Assembly (NCBI GenBank): GCA_964353635.1
Contig: CAYGVS010000030.1
Location: forward strand, 1-13,276
Length of the DNA: 13,276 nucleotides
Source of the DNA: JAPLVB01 sp964353635
GTDB taxonomy: Archaea; Aenigmatarchaeota; Aenigmatarchaeia; QMZP01
Direction: 5' to 3'
This document shows positions 5,433 through 13,100 of the stretch, piece after piece (the first letter of the stretch is position 1; every line of letters begins with the position of its first letter). The position numbers and the translations under genes are program-made. The notes under the pieces are model-generated. The model was given only the letters and a program-made list of their open reading frames with translations. It ran no database searches and was not told the DNA's origin.

Positions 5433-5999
5433 CTAGATAGTCGTCATACTCATCAGGCTATTCTGCATTAAAGGATGGAGGGCAATCAGCCCAGCAAAGA
5501 ACATAACTACAGCTATGATAACTTCCATGAGTGCTATAACAAAAAGGGCCTTCTTCCAGTTTAGCTTATGATGGCTCATGACGACGTTAACGAAATAAGT
5601 ATACATTAGCAAGAAGAAGAACATGCATAGGAAAAGTGATGCGAATATCCCGATATTGCTCAGGCCGAAAACGAAAATTATCATGGAGGAAAGTCCCACA
5701 AATATGAGTGGAAAATGCACAAGCCCGAAATCCCCCAACTCCTCCCTAAAACCGGCTTTTGCCTTGAATATCCTGTAAGCAAGCTGGTTTGCGAGGAAGG
5801 CTCTTCCTAGCCATAAAATCACACCACTTATGAGGGTAAACGGAATAAGAAGAATATAGGAGCCTATGGAAGGCATCCCCAAAAGTCCTGAAAAGGAACC
5901 TACGGATTGAGGAGGCAGCAAAAAAACAGGATATATTTTTGCAAGTGCAATCACAGCATACGAGCCCAGTACAACCAGAAGACCCTTCAGTATCCCCAT
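5433..5999 (-). CDS. Five-helix membrane protein, possibly Yip1-like
   Basis: The 188-residue product has about five membrane segments (3-23, 47-65, 93-113, 117-137, 150-170). A conserved-looking amphipathic stretch (YRIFKAKAGFREELGDFGLVHFPLI) precedes the third helix, and a short loop (MSHHKLNWKKAL) precedes the last. This order of a 'KaG-F-eeL' motif, then helices, then a 'hkl-wkkA' loop resembles prokaryotic Yip1-domain proteins, which have no settled function. I chose ATG 5999 over the longer TTG start at 6041. The palindromic TATA box at 6021-6028 is centred 25.5 bases upstream of 5999, and the TTG start would place the promoter inside the gene. It is divergent from the 6050 gene and probably leaderless. 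Confidence 0.75.
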   Translation of the reverse strand: MGILKGLLVVLGSYAVIALAKIYPVFLLPPQSVGSFSGLLGMPSIGSYILLIPFTLISGVILWLGRAFLANQLAYRIFKAKAGFREELGDFGLVHFPLIFVGLSSMIIFVFGLSNIGIFASLFLCMFFFLLMYTYFVNVVMSHHKLNWKKALFVIALMEVIIAVVMFFAGLIALHPLMQNSLMSMTTI

Positions 6000-6020
6000 G
6001 AATAAATATTGCTTCCAGTG

Positions 6021-6028
6021 CTTATAAG
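6021..6028. promoter_or_regulatory. Palindromic TATA box shared by divergent leaderless genes
   Basis: CTTATAAG is a perfect 8-base palindrome centred at 6024.5. The minus-strand ATG begins at 5999 and the plus-strand ATG at 6050, each exactly 25.5 bases from that centre. This is the archaeal TATA-to-start distance in both directions. No other TATA element and no Shine-Dalgarno site is visible for either gene. Confidence 0.65.
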
Positions 6029-6049
6029 AATCCGAGACCAATAATAATC

Positions 6050-6991
6050 ATGGAGAAGTCCACAATCATAGTGTTTTCTGTCATTGCTATGATAAGCTTC
6101 TGCTTCGCCTTTTCTGTTTATATTTATATTGCAAGTGCTATGGATTCGAACATGAGAAGGTTATCCGAAGGCTATGCAGAAAATTCTGTTAGAGTAGGTA
6201 TGGCGCGAAGCGATGAAGAATTAGCCTTCGTGGGTTCATTTTGCACGATAAATGTCACTGATAGTGAAAAATTTCCTGAGAATAATTATTCAGTCTATTT
6301 GTATAAAATAAAAAACTGCAGCATAGACAAAATCAATGCTTTTGAAAGCGGGATTAAATCTTATAATGAAGCCATAATGTACACATCCTTGACAGCATCG
6401 CTAGCTATGCATGATATGGCAGAAGACAGGGTATCCGTCATCCATGAAAGATACCCAAAGGAAAACCTCTTGTTCGTGGAAAAAATACATGATATCATGG
6501 GCATGCTTTTTACTGTTGAGTTCTCAGGATTATCCTGGACCCAAATAAGTGGAATGCTTGTCAAATGCCAGGAAAGAGCGGGAGTGAACATGACAACTGA
6601 CCTTGATTGGGGAGCGAATTTAACAACTGACATGAACTGTATAAAGAGTATGCTAGATGCCGAAGGCAAATCAACACCAGTTCTTATGAGCAAAATAAAT
6701 TTCCAAGGATTCAAAGAGAGATGCCAACCATATTTTTCAAAAGACAAAATAGCTGCAATTTACCTGTTAAATCCCAATGATGCATGCCTCAGGCTAGAGG
6801 AAATATCCAAAGAGTTATATGCCAAATTTTCTTCTGGAAGCGGCCAGGAGACAGTCAATGGGAAATTCTTCAAAGCATCGGTTTTCTACTATCTTAGCAA
6901 CATAGACAAAGACCCGCAAGAGGTCTCAAATGAGATAAACAGCATAATAAGGGATAACATAGCCCCTGAATACAGGGAAAAATTCTCGTAA
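6050..6991 (+). CDS. Membrane-anchored extracellular protein, 313 aa, unknown family
   Basis: I do not recognise a family. One membrane helix (about residues 6-28) follows a short MEKST N-terminus, and it could be a signal anchor or an uncleaved signal peptide. The rest is predicted to be external and mainly helical, with cysteines at 65 and 90 and four more in the second half (in KCQ, NCI, RCQ and ACL). The even number would suit disulfides. Several N-x-S/T sites are present (for example INVT, NYS, KNCS, VNMT, ANLT), all in the predicted external part, so N-glycosylation is possible. The gene is AT-richer than dnaG or radA. It is transcribed away from the Yip1-like gene using the shared TATA box, which suggests that the two membrane proteins are co-regulated. 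It converges on the dnaG operon. Confidence 0.75.
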   Translation: MEKSTIIVFSVIAMISFCFAFSVYIYIASAMDSNMRRLSEGYAENSVRVGMARSDEELAFVGSFCTINVTDSEKFPENNYSVYLYKIKNCSIDKINAFESGIKSYNEAIMYTSLTASLAMHDMAEDRVSVIHERYPKENLLFVEKIHDIMGMLFTVEFSGLSWTQISGMLVKCQERAGVNMTTDLDWGANLTTDMNCIKSMLDAEGKSTPVLMSKINFQGFKERCQPYFSKDKIAAIYLLNPNDACLRLEEISKELYAKFSSGSGQETVNGKFFKASVFYYLSNIDKDPQEVSNEINSIIRDNIAPEYREKFS

Positions 6992-7005
6992 AAAGCAAAA
7001 AGGGA

Positions 7006-7026
7006 AATGGGGCGCTAAGCCCCGTT
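7006..7026. terminator. Hairpin between convergent genes
   Basis: The arms AATGGGGC (7006-7013) and GCCCCGTT (7019-7026) form an 8-base stem with one G-U wobble and the loop GCTAA. It lies between the stop of the 6050-6991 gene and the stop of dnaG, so it may mark transcript ends on both strands. There is no long T-run next to it. Confidence 0.45.
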
Positions 7027-7045
7027 AAGAATCAGCCTCTGAGAA

Positions 7046-8416
7046 TCAGGCCTTCTTCTCCTCTGCCTTGGCAGGCGCAGCAGTTTCCTGGCTGGGCTGC
7101 AGGTCTTTCCTGCTAAGTATTGTTATGGGCGAGGAGAATCTGTCCTTATCCATGCCTATCAGGAACTTGACTCCCTTTCTCCTTGCTATCGAGTTGAGCC
7201 GGAAGTCCACCTTGCCGTCGAATACGATTGCATGGGGGTTGTCCACTGTCTTGAGGGTCTCCATGAGCTCTGTCACAGGCACCTTGCCGAGCACATTGTT
7301 CTCCGAGTCGAAGATGCAAGCTGCCCTGGTGCCGACAAGCTCCTCAATGGTCTTTCCGAAAATCTCCCTCTGCTCAGGTTTTATCAGGTCAGTCCTCGGC
7401 TTGAGCTCCCTCGGCTCCCTGATAGATTCCTGCGAATCCCTCGGCTCCCTCCCCCTAAGCGGCCTGGGCTCGAACTTCCTTTCAGCAGGCTCTAACCTTT
7501 CCACCTGCTGCTCGATTTGCTCAATCTGCGGCCTGTAATCCTGCCTTCTTTCGAAAGGCCTTTCGTATTTCCTTCCGCCATTCTCTTCCGGCCTGGCTTC
7601 AAGCTTGAACTGCTCGGAAGCCACCTTCTCCCTTAGGGCCTTGTAAACCTCCTTCTTCGAGAGCTCCTCAACCTCCTTCCCTAAGGGGGCTGCGGCCACA
7701 TAGTCCACCTCGACCAGCTGGAGTATCTCCTTGAGTATTAGCTGGCCTCCCCTGTCCCCGTCAACGAACAGCGTGCTAACCTTCTGCTTGGCAAGGCTGA
7801 CCACCGCAGGCGGAACTGAAGTCCCTTCTATGGCAATGGCGTTCCTGATGCCATACTTCAGGAGGTTCACCACATCCGCGCGGCCCTCGACTATGATTAT
7901 GTTGTCAGAATCCATTATGTTGGGCCCTGCCGGAAGGCCGTGATAGTTCGATATCTCATGCGTCCTCACAGCCTCCTTTATCTGCTCGGATATCTCTGCG
8001 GCGCTGGGCACTCCCGCGTCCACCAGGTTCTTGAGTATCTCCTTCGCCTTCTCAATCACGTACTTGCGCTTCTCCGAGCGCATGTCCTCCACCCCCTTGA
8101 GGTCCACTGTGGCCACGCATGGCCCTATCCTCTCTATGGTCTCAAGGGTGGCTGCTATGAGCGCAGTCTCAGCCGAATCCAGGGATGAGGGGATTATTAT
8201 CTCCCCTTCCGAGTTCCCCTGGTGGGACTTTATGTTGACCTCGATCCTTCCAATCCTTCCGGTCCTCTGCAGCTCCCTCAGGTCAAGGTCAGAACCAAGC
8301 AAGCCTTCCGTCTGTCCGAACACAGCCCCTATCACATCAGGCTTCTCTATCACGCCTTTTGCCTTTATGTAAGCCTTTATCACGTATTTCGTAGAAGTTG
8401 GCGCTAATTTCGCCAT
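7046..8416 (-). CDS. dnaG: Archaeal DnaG (Toprim primase-like, exosome-associated)
   Basis: Archaeal DnaG has a bacterial-primase-type Toprim core. In characterised archaea it is a stable subunit of the RNA exosome that favours poly(A) RNA; primase activity has also been reported. The product is 456 residues from ATG 8416. The N-terminal domain (MAKLAPTSTKYVIKAYI...) is followed by the Toprim domain, with Glu177 in IIIVEGRADVVNLLKYG and Asp219/Asp221 in TLFVDGDRGG. A long charged Arg/Glu/Pro linker (about 275-345) and a conserved C-terminal domain (about 350-435) complete it, with a low-complexity Ala/Lys tail. GGGAG at 8427-8431 precedes two candidate starts, 8422 (four bases) and 8416 (ten bases). 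The family N-terminus M-x-K-L-x-P favours 8416. It is the last gene of the CBS-orphan-Toprim-DnaG operon and overlaps the upstream ORF by 80 bases. Confidence 0.95.
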   Translation of the reverse strand: MAKLAPTSTKYVIKAYIKAKGVIEKPDVIGAVFGQTEGLLGSDLDLRELQRTGRIGRIEVNIKSHQGNSEGEIIIPSSLDSAETALIAATLETIERIGPCVATVDLKGVEDMRSEKRKYVIEKAKEILKNLVDAGVPSAAEISEQIKEAVRTHEISNYHGLPAGPNIMDSDNIIIVEGRADVVNLLKYGIRNAIAIEGTSVPPAVVSLAKQKVSTLFVDGDRGGQLILKEILQLVEVDYVAAAPLGKEVEELSKKEVYKALREKVASEQFKLEARPEENGGRKYERPFERRQDYRPQIEQIEQQVERLEPAERKFEPRPLRGREPRDSQESIREPRELKPRTDLIKPEQREIFGKTIEELVGTRAACIFDSENNVLGKVPVTELMETLKTVDNPHAIVFDGKVDFRLNSIARRKGVKFLIGMDKDRFSSPITILSRKDLQPSQETAAPAKAEEKKA

Positions 8417-8930
8417 AACCATCACACTCCCTTAATTTAACAATCCCGCTAACAGGATTCGGGGAGAACCTTGAAAGAAGGCGCTTCCGCACATTCCCTC
8501 GGCTCGCCTTCATACAGGCGCTCTGTTCATTCGCAAAGGCTTCCGCTAATGGAATGGAAGCCATCTCCTCTATGCATCTGATTCCTAGGTTCATCACATC
8601 ACGCCTTATCCTTGAGTTAGCATGAATTCTGCGGCTCTGAAGGAGAAGCCTCAGCCTGGAAGCCAGCCTGGAGCCAGTCCTGTCAAAGTCTGTGAGTATT
8701 ATAACTTGGGTATTTTTATGCTTTTCCATTAGGAAAACAGCATCCATAGCCGCTTTGTCTATTGGCCGGCTGTCTATCCTGACAATATGGGTCTTCTCTT
8801 TAGGGCTTGGGCATGCGGAGAGCAGCCTTCTGAGGGCAGACTCATCCTTTTTGCCCTCCACAATAAGGACGCATCCTTCCAGGCTCCCAATGACTTTCGA
8901 TACCTCTTCAGGAGAGAGCTTCTCTTTCAT
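8337..8930 (-). CDS. Small Toprim-domain protein (UPF0292/COG1658-like) with a long C-terminus
   Basis: This is a small Toprim protein, a metal-dependent nucleotidyl-transfer or phosphoryl-transfer fold also found in primases, topoisomerases and the 5S rRNA maturase RNase M5. The core is clear: CVLIVEGKKDESALRRL with Glu25, VIILTDFDRTGSRLA with Asp81 and Asp83, and RRDVMNLGIRCIEEM. The usual archaeal UPF0292-like protein is about 130 residues, but this ORF has 197. The last 26 codons lie inside dnaG in another frame. On the minus strand the +1 frame would stop at 8432-8434, directly before the dnaG Shine-Dalgarno site, so a frameshift or assembly error near the 3' end is a real alternative. 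The start is ATGA-coupled to the 75-residue ORF upstream. Two Toprim proteins in one operon suggest a joint RNA or DNA processing role (inference). Confidence 0.85.
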   Translation of the reverse strand: MKEKLSPEEVSKVIGSLEGCVLIVEGKKDESALRRLLSACPSPKEKTHIVRIDSRPIDKAAMDAVFLMEKHKNTQVIILTDFDRTGSRLASRLRLLLQSRRIHANSRIRRDVMNLGIRCIEEMASIPLAEAFANEQSACMKASRGNVRKRLLSRFSPNPVSGIVKLRECDGYGEISANFYEIRDKGLHKGKRRDREA

Positions 8931-9154
8931 AGCTTGCCGGAAGGAAGCGCATTCTTCTTGTAATTGCTAATGTAGAAACCCAATCTCTCTTCATTTCTTT
9001 TGCAATTAAGATGCCTTCTTAGAACCAATATGCCATCATTGTAGTCGGTTATCATGTGCCTTCTTGGATACATCCTGGGATGCCTCTCCTCGCTGCATAC
9101 ATAGTAGGGTGAGGTGGAAAAGCCTGCACTCATAATATTCAGCATAGAAATCAT
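8927..9154 (-). CDS. 75-residue orphan protein in the dnaG operon
   Basis: I do not recognise a family. The product is basic and rich in His, Arg and Tyr, has two cysteines (one in YYVC, one in LNCKR) and lacks any membrane helix. It could bind nucleic acid, but that is only a guess from charge. The case for a real gene rests on context. Its ATG overlaps the TGA of the CBS gene as ATGA (9151-9154), and its own TGA overlaps the ATG of the Toprim gene as ATGA (8927-8930), so it fills the gap exactly and is translationally coupled on both sides. Met4 or Met8 could be the true start, but then the upstream coupling would be lost. Confidence 0.7.
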   Translation of the reverse strand: MISMLNIMSAGFSTSPYYVCSEERHPRMYPRRHMITDYNDGILVLRRHLNCKRNEERLGFYISNYKKNALPSGKL

Positions 9155-9999
9155 ACCATTGCATTTATTATATCCCTTTTGGTGACCATGCCCACAAGGT
9201 CCGCATCCTCATCCACGACAGGCAGGCCTGAGGCCTTCCTTATCTTCATCAGGGCCACCGCATCAGAGACATCATTCTCCGGGGAAATGACAGCGATCCT
9301 CTTGTTCATTACAGCCTTGACAGGACCATGCTCGAAACTGAGCATGTTTAGCACACCGTTCCTGTTAAGGTGGGCAAGGATGTCATGAGGGGTGACTATA
9401 CCAGTAACCACCCCGTTGTTCACTACAGGGAGCCTTCTGTATGGCCCCCTGCACAGCATCTTGGCGACATCAAACACAGAATGGTCCTCCTGAGCGTAGA
9501 CAGGCTTCCTTGTCATTATCGCTGAGACAGGAACGCCACAGCGCTTTGATACAAGATGAGTGATATCCGACTCGGACAGAACAGCCGATAGCTTCCTGTT
9601 CTCTGCAACCGGGTGCATGGGTTTCCCATTCATCCTGAAAATCTCTAGGGCGACAGGTATGCTGTCAGTGGAGGAAAGGCACTGCACATTTGGCGACATG
9701 ATCTTCTTGACCACCGCGCTCAGGCCAGTGTTAGTGAACAGCTTGCTCTTCTCCCCTCCGCCTATGAAATCCAGGACATCGCTGGAGGATACTATGCCAG
9801 TTATCTCTCCTGCATCATTGACCACAGGCAGCCTTCTTATACCTCCCAGCATGGTTGCCAGGGCATCTATTATCCTGTCGTTCTCGGTGCAGAAGGTCAC
9901 TTCCTTGGATGCTATCTTCATCACAGAATCCTGCAGGCCTATCAGGTTCGCAAGCTGCAAACCGCTAGCGTTTTCTTTCTTTCTGAAAAATCCAAGCAT
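9151..9999 (-). CDS. Four-CBS-domain protein
   Basis: CBS domains pair into Bateman modules that bind AMP, ATP, S-adenosylmethionine or related ligands and switch the activity of partner proteins. The 282-residue product consists of a short basic N-terminus and four CBS repeats at about 27-82, 95-152, 158-214 and 227-282. Repeats 1, 3 and 4 show the standard pattern (RRLPVVNDAGEITGIVSSSDVL; RRLPVVNNGVVTGIVTPHDIL; SGLPVVDEDADLVGMVTKRDII). Repeat 2 is degenerate (KPMHPVAENRKLSAVLSESDI). I chose ATG 9999 rather than TTG 10002, with GTGAT (10005-10009) five bases upstream. It is the first gene of the operon ending in dnaG, and its stop overlaps the next start (ATGA). The ligand cannot be told from sequence by eye. 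A regulatory link to the Toprim proteins is inference. Confidence 0.92.
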   Translation of the reverse strand: MLGFFRKKENASGLQLANLIGLQDSVMKIASKEVTFCTENDRIIDALATMLGGIRRLPVVNDAGEITGIVSSSDVLDFIGGGEKSKLFTNTGLSAVVKKIMSPNVQCLSSTDSIPVALEIFRMNGKPMHPVAENRKLSAVLSESDITHLVSKRCGVPVSAIMTRKPVYAQEDHSVFDVAKMLCRGPYRRLPVVNNGVVTGIVTPHDILAHLNRNGVLNMLSFEHGPVKAVMNKRIAVISPENDVSDAVALMKIRKASGLPVVDEDADLVGMVTKRDIINAMV

Positions 10000-10034
10000 C
10001 AAAAATCACATTATCAATTTTGTTGCTTAAGGTA

Positions 10035-10042
10035 TATATAAA
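10035..10042 (-). promoter_or_regulatory. TATA box of the CBS-Toprim-DnaG operon
   Basis: TTTATATA on the minus strand predicts a start near 10012 and a leader of about 13 bases that includes GTGAT before ATG 9999. No clear internal promoter is seen before dnaG, so this is probably the operon promoter. Confidence 0.6.
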
Positions 10043-10092
10043 GGATTATTGGAAATCCGGAAATCCCAATTAATTAGGGTGGAGGGGATGCT

Positions 10093-10100
10093 CTTAAACT
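10093..10100 (+). promoter_or_regulatory. TATA box of the large secreted protein
   Basis: CTTAAACT is centred about 26 bases before the ATG at 10122 and predicts a leaderless transcript. A more TATA-like run, AAATATAAATAA (10110-10121), touches the ATG and is too close to promote it. Confidence 0.4.
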
Positions 10101-10121
10101 TCAAAAGACAAATATAAATAA

Positions 10122-13100
10122 ATGAAAGCCAAACTCCTGCTTCCAATAGGGCTGGTTCTTTTGTGCAGTTTTGCATTTCCCAATGTTGCTTATGCCGCAT
10201 GTTCCTGGAACGGGAATACAGGTACAGTGGCGTCTCCTTATGCAGCTAGCGACGTGCAGGCGTGCATCAACGATGCTGCGGGAAAGACAGGGGATGTAAT
10301 TATCCAGATTCCAGATTCCTCCGTGACCTGGGCATCTTCGGTAAGTGTCGATATGAGTTCTGGCTGGGCAGGTGATAGTATAACTATAAGAGGCCAGAAT
10401 AGTTGTACGACTACAACCACAACGCACATGGTTCCTTCTAGCAATAACTTTCCCTATCCAACTGCCTGTGGAACCAATATAACCAATATGAAGATGTATT
10501 ACAAAGGGAAACTTGGTAAGGCATTTAATTTACTTCATTTTAGAACAACAGGTACCTCGGGGGTGCAAATTGATGGAGATAGCAAATCGTGGAGATTTGG
10601 TTATATCATTTGGGAGAATATAACAGGAGCTTTTCAAAATAGAGTGTTTTGGATTCAAAGAAGTCAACTTGATTGGATGACTGAAGGGGTTATAGACCAT
10701 AATTATGCAACTTTTCCAACAAATGTTGGACAGGTTGTTTTTTGGTATCTTTTCGGAAATGCTGAATATATTGCTCCATTTGATCTAGGAGGCTCATCTG
10801 CTGCATATATTGAGAATTGCAAGATGACATGGGGTTCCGGGGGTGGATCTCCTACTGATAGTAATGGGGGTGGGAGAACTGTAGTTAGATACAATGAAAT
10901 GATAAACGCTTATATAGGTGGTCACGATGATCGTGTGCGTCCATCTGGGATGAGAGGATTTAGAAAAACTGAAGTATATGGTAACTATATGGATCTATCC
11001 GCCGCAAATAATTACTGGATATACTATATGGCTGGTAACGGTGTGTTTTTTAATAATACAGTTATAAAACTAGGTGCAAGTCTGGCATTCGATCTTCATG
11101 TTACTAGGGCAGAAGAGGCTGGGCATGGGACTTGTGGAAATACCACTTCTGGCAATGATTATCTAGGTTCCGTTGCGTATGTTCCAGCTGGGGATAATAG
11201 CGGATGTACTTTGGGCGTAAATGGCTGCATAAAAGTTGATGGTATAGCAGCGGGACCGACTCCTCCAAGTGGGTATCCATGCCGAGATCAGATTGGAGCA
11301 AGCGGAAATGATCCGCAGGTAGGAGGAGGACAACCTTTTCTATTATGGGGGAATACCCTTGATGGAGGGACCTTTCTTACTCCTTTAGCAAGTAGCTACG
11401 TTATAAACAATAGAGATTTTTGTATTGCCTCAACTTGTTCAGGAACAACTTGTTCTTATACCTGTGGCTCAACGACGGTTAATTATACCGCCTACACCTA
11501 TCCCCATCCACTGACCAAAGGGATTATTAACGCTGCGAACTGCTCCCAGCAGGCTGTGCAGGCAGCGGTGAATAATGCGAATTATGAGGATACAGTTGTT
11601 GTCCCATCAGGTAATTGCATCTGGAGCAATACGCTTGTCATTACAAAAGGAATAACCCTTCAAGGAGCTGGCGGGACGAACACTCAAATTACAGGCAGCG
11701 GAACTACTCAGTTAATCTACATTCATCTAAGCTCCGATGTCCCTGTGCGAATTACAGGAATCAATTTTAAATACACGTCCAGCAACCCAAGTTCAAGCGG
11801 CAATGCCATAGATGCGTATGGACAGCATGATGGGAGTTGGGCTTGGACCAAATTACGTATAGACCATAACAGGTTCGATAACGGAGCAACAAATGTTTAT
11901 ATAGAAGGCTGGATTGAGGGGGTCTTTGATCATAATACACTGGTTAATAATAGAATAGGGATAATGATTATCGGGGACAATAACTACGCTTGGAGCCGCC
12001 CAATTACAGCAGGAACATCCCATGCTTTTTTTATAGAGGACAACACATTTACAGTTGATAATAATATAAATTATGCACCGGACGTAAGAGTCTATCATAC
12101 AGAAGGGGCAAGATCCGTCGTTAGATACAATACATTTGATCAATCTGCTTATACCCATGATGACACTCTGCTTTTTGATTCTCACGGAAATCAGAATTAT
12201 TACACAGGCAGTGATAGTAGCGATTATAGAGGACAACCTATCCTGGAAATATATAACAATACATTCAAAATGTACAGCACTTATGCTGATTTCATGGAGC
12301 TTAGGGGGGGCTCAATGGTGATACATGATAATACCTTTACTCATATAACTTCCTCTCCCTATGGCATGTGGCTATGGGAAGAAGAAGCCTGGCAGACATC
12401 ATTTTTCAGCCCGCTCCGCACTGCATGGCCTGCTGAAGATCAAGTTACAAATACATTTATTTGGAATAATACATTAAATGGTTCGCCGATAACTGATGTA
12501 CCAACGAGATTTCCATCAGAGGTGACATTTATCCAGAAAGATCGTGACTACTTCATGCACGCTCCAGCTTCAAGTGGTGGTAAATCAACTTACCCGACAA
12601 GACCAGGTGCAAGCGATATGACATTTTCTTCTTCGGGGATAAATGCGTACTATCCTTACACCCCCTACCCCTATCCCCACCCCCTCACATTCTCCGGAAA
12701 TCCCCAAACCTGTTCTGGCACCTGCTGCCCCTCCGGCCAGGTCTGTTCCACAGGCTCCTTCACCCCAAGCAGCGATTGCTCTTCCTGCTGCACAGGGACA
12801 TGCAGAACTCCCTCATGTCCGGACAGTTTCTGCGATCCAGGAGAGACCTGCTCCTATGACAACTGCTGCAACGGCCAGGTTTACAGCCTCGGAACCCAAG
12901 TATGCTGCTCAGGCTCCCTGTACACAGGCACCTGCTGCTCAGATAGTGACTGCACTTCCCCAAAAACCTGCATAAACCATGTATGCACACAACTATGCGA
13001 CAACCTCATGCTGCTTATGCATTTTGACAACCAGGCCCAGTACGGTGAATCCCCAACAAACATATACGACTTCTCAAAGAACGGCAACAATGGCACTGTT

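Noticed and set aside
9560..10030. Plus-strand 156-codon ORF opposite the CBS gene
   Set aside because: It is an antisense shadow; the four CBS repeats on the minus strand are diagnostic, and the ORF has no promoter or start signal.
10110..10121. AAATATAAATAA as the promoter of the large secreted gene
   Set aside because: It abuts the ATG, so transcription would start about 20 bases inside the gene where no alternative start exists. CTTAAACT at 10093 has the right spacing.
11853..12236. Minus-strand 127-codon ORF with Cys/Ile-rich, membrane-like translation
   Set aside because: It lies inside module 2 of the large secreted protein, whose frame is continuous; the hydrophobic look comes from Asn/Tyr/Asp codons read in reverse.
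12643..12975. Plus-strand 110-codon Pro/Ala-rich ORF
   Set aside because: It is another frame of the Cys-rich segment. The low-complexity Pro/Ala/Gln translation arises from the C-rich codons, and the main frame continues through it.
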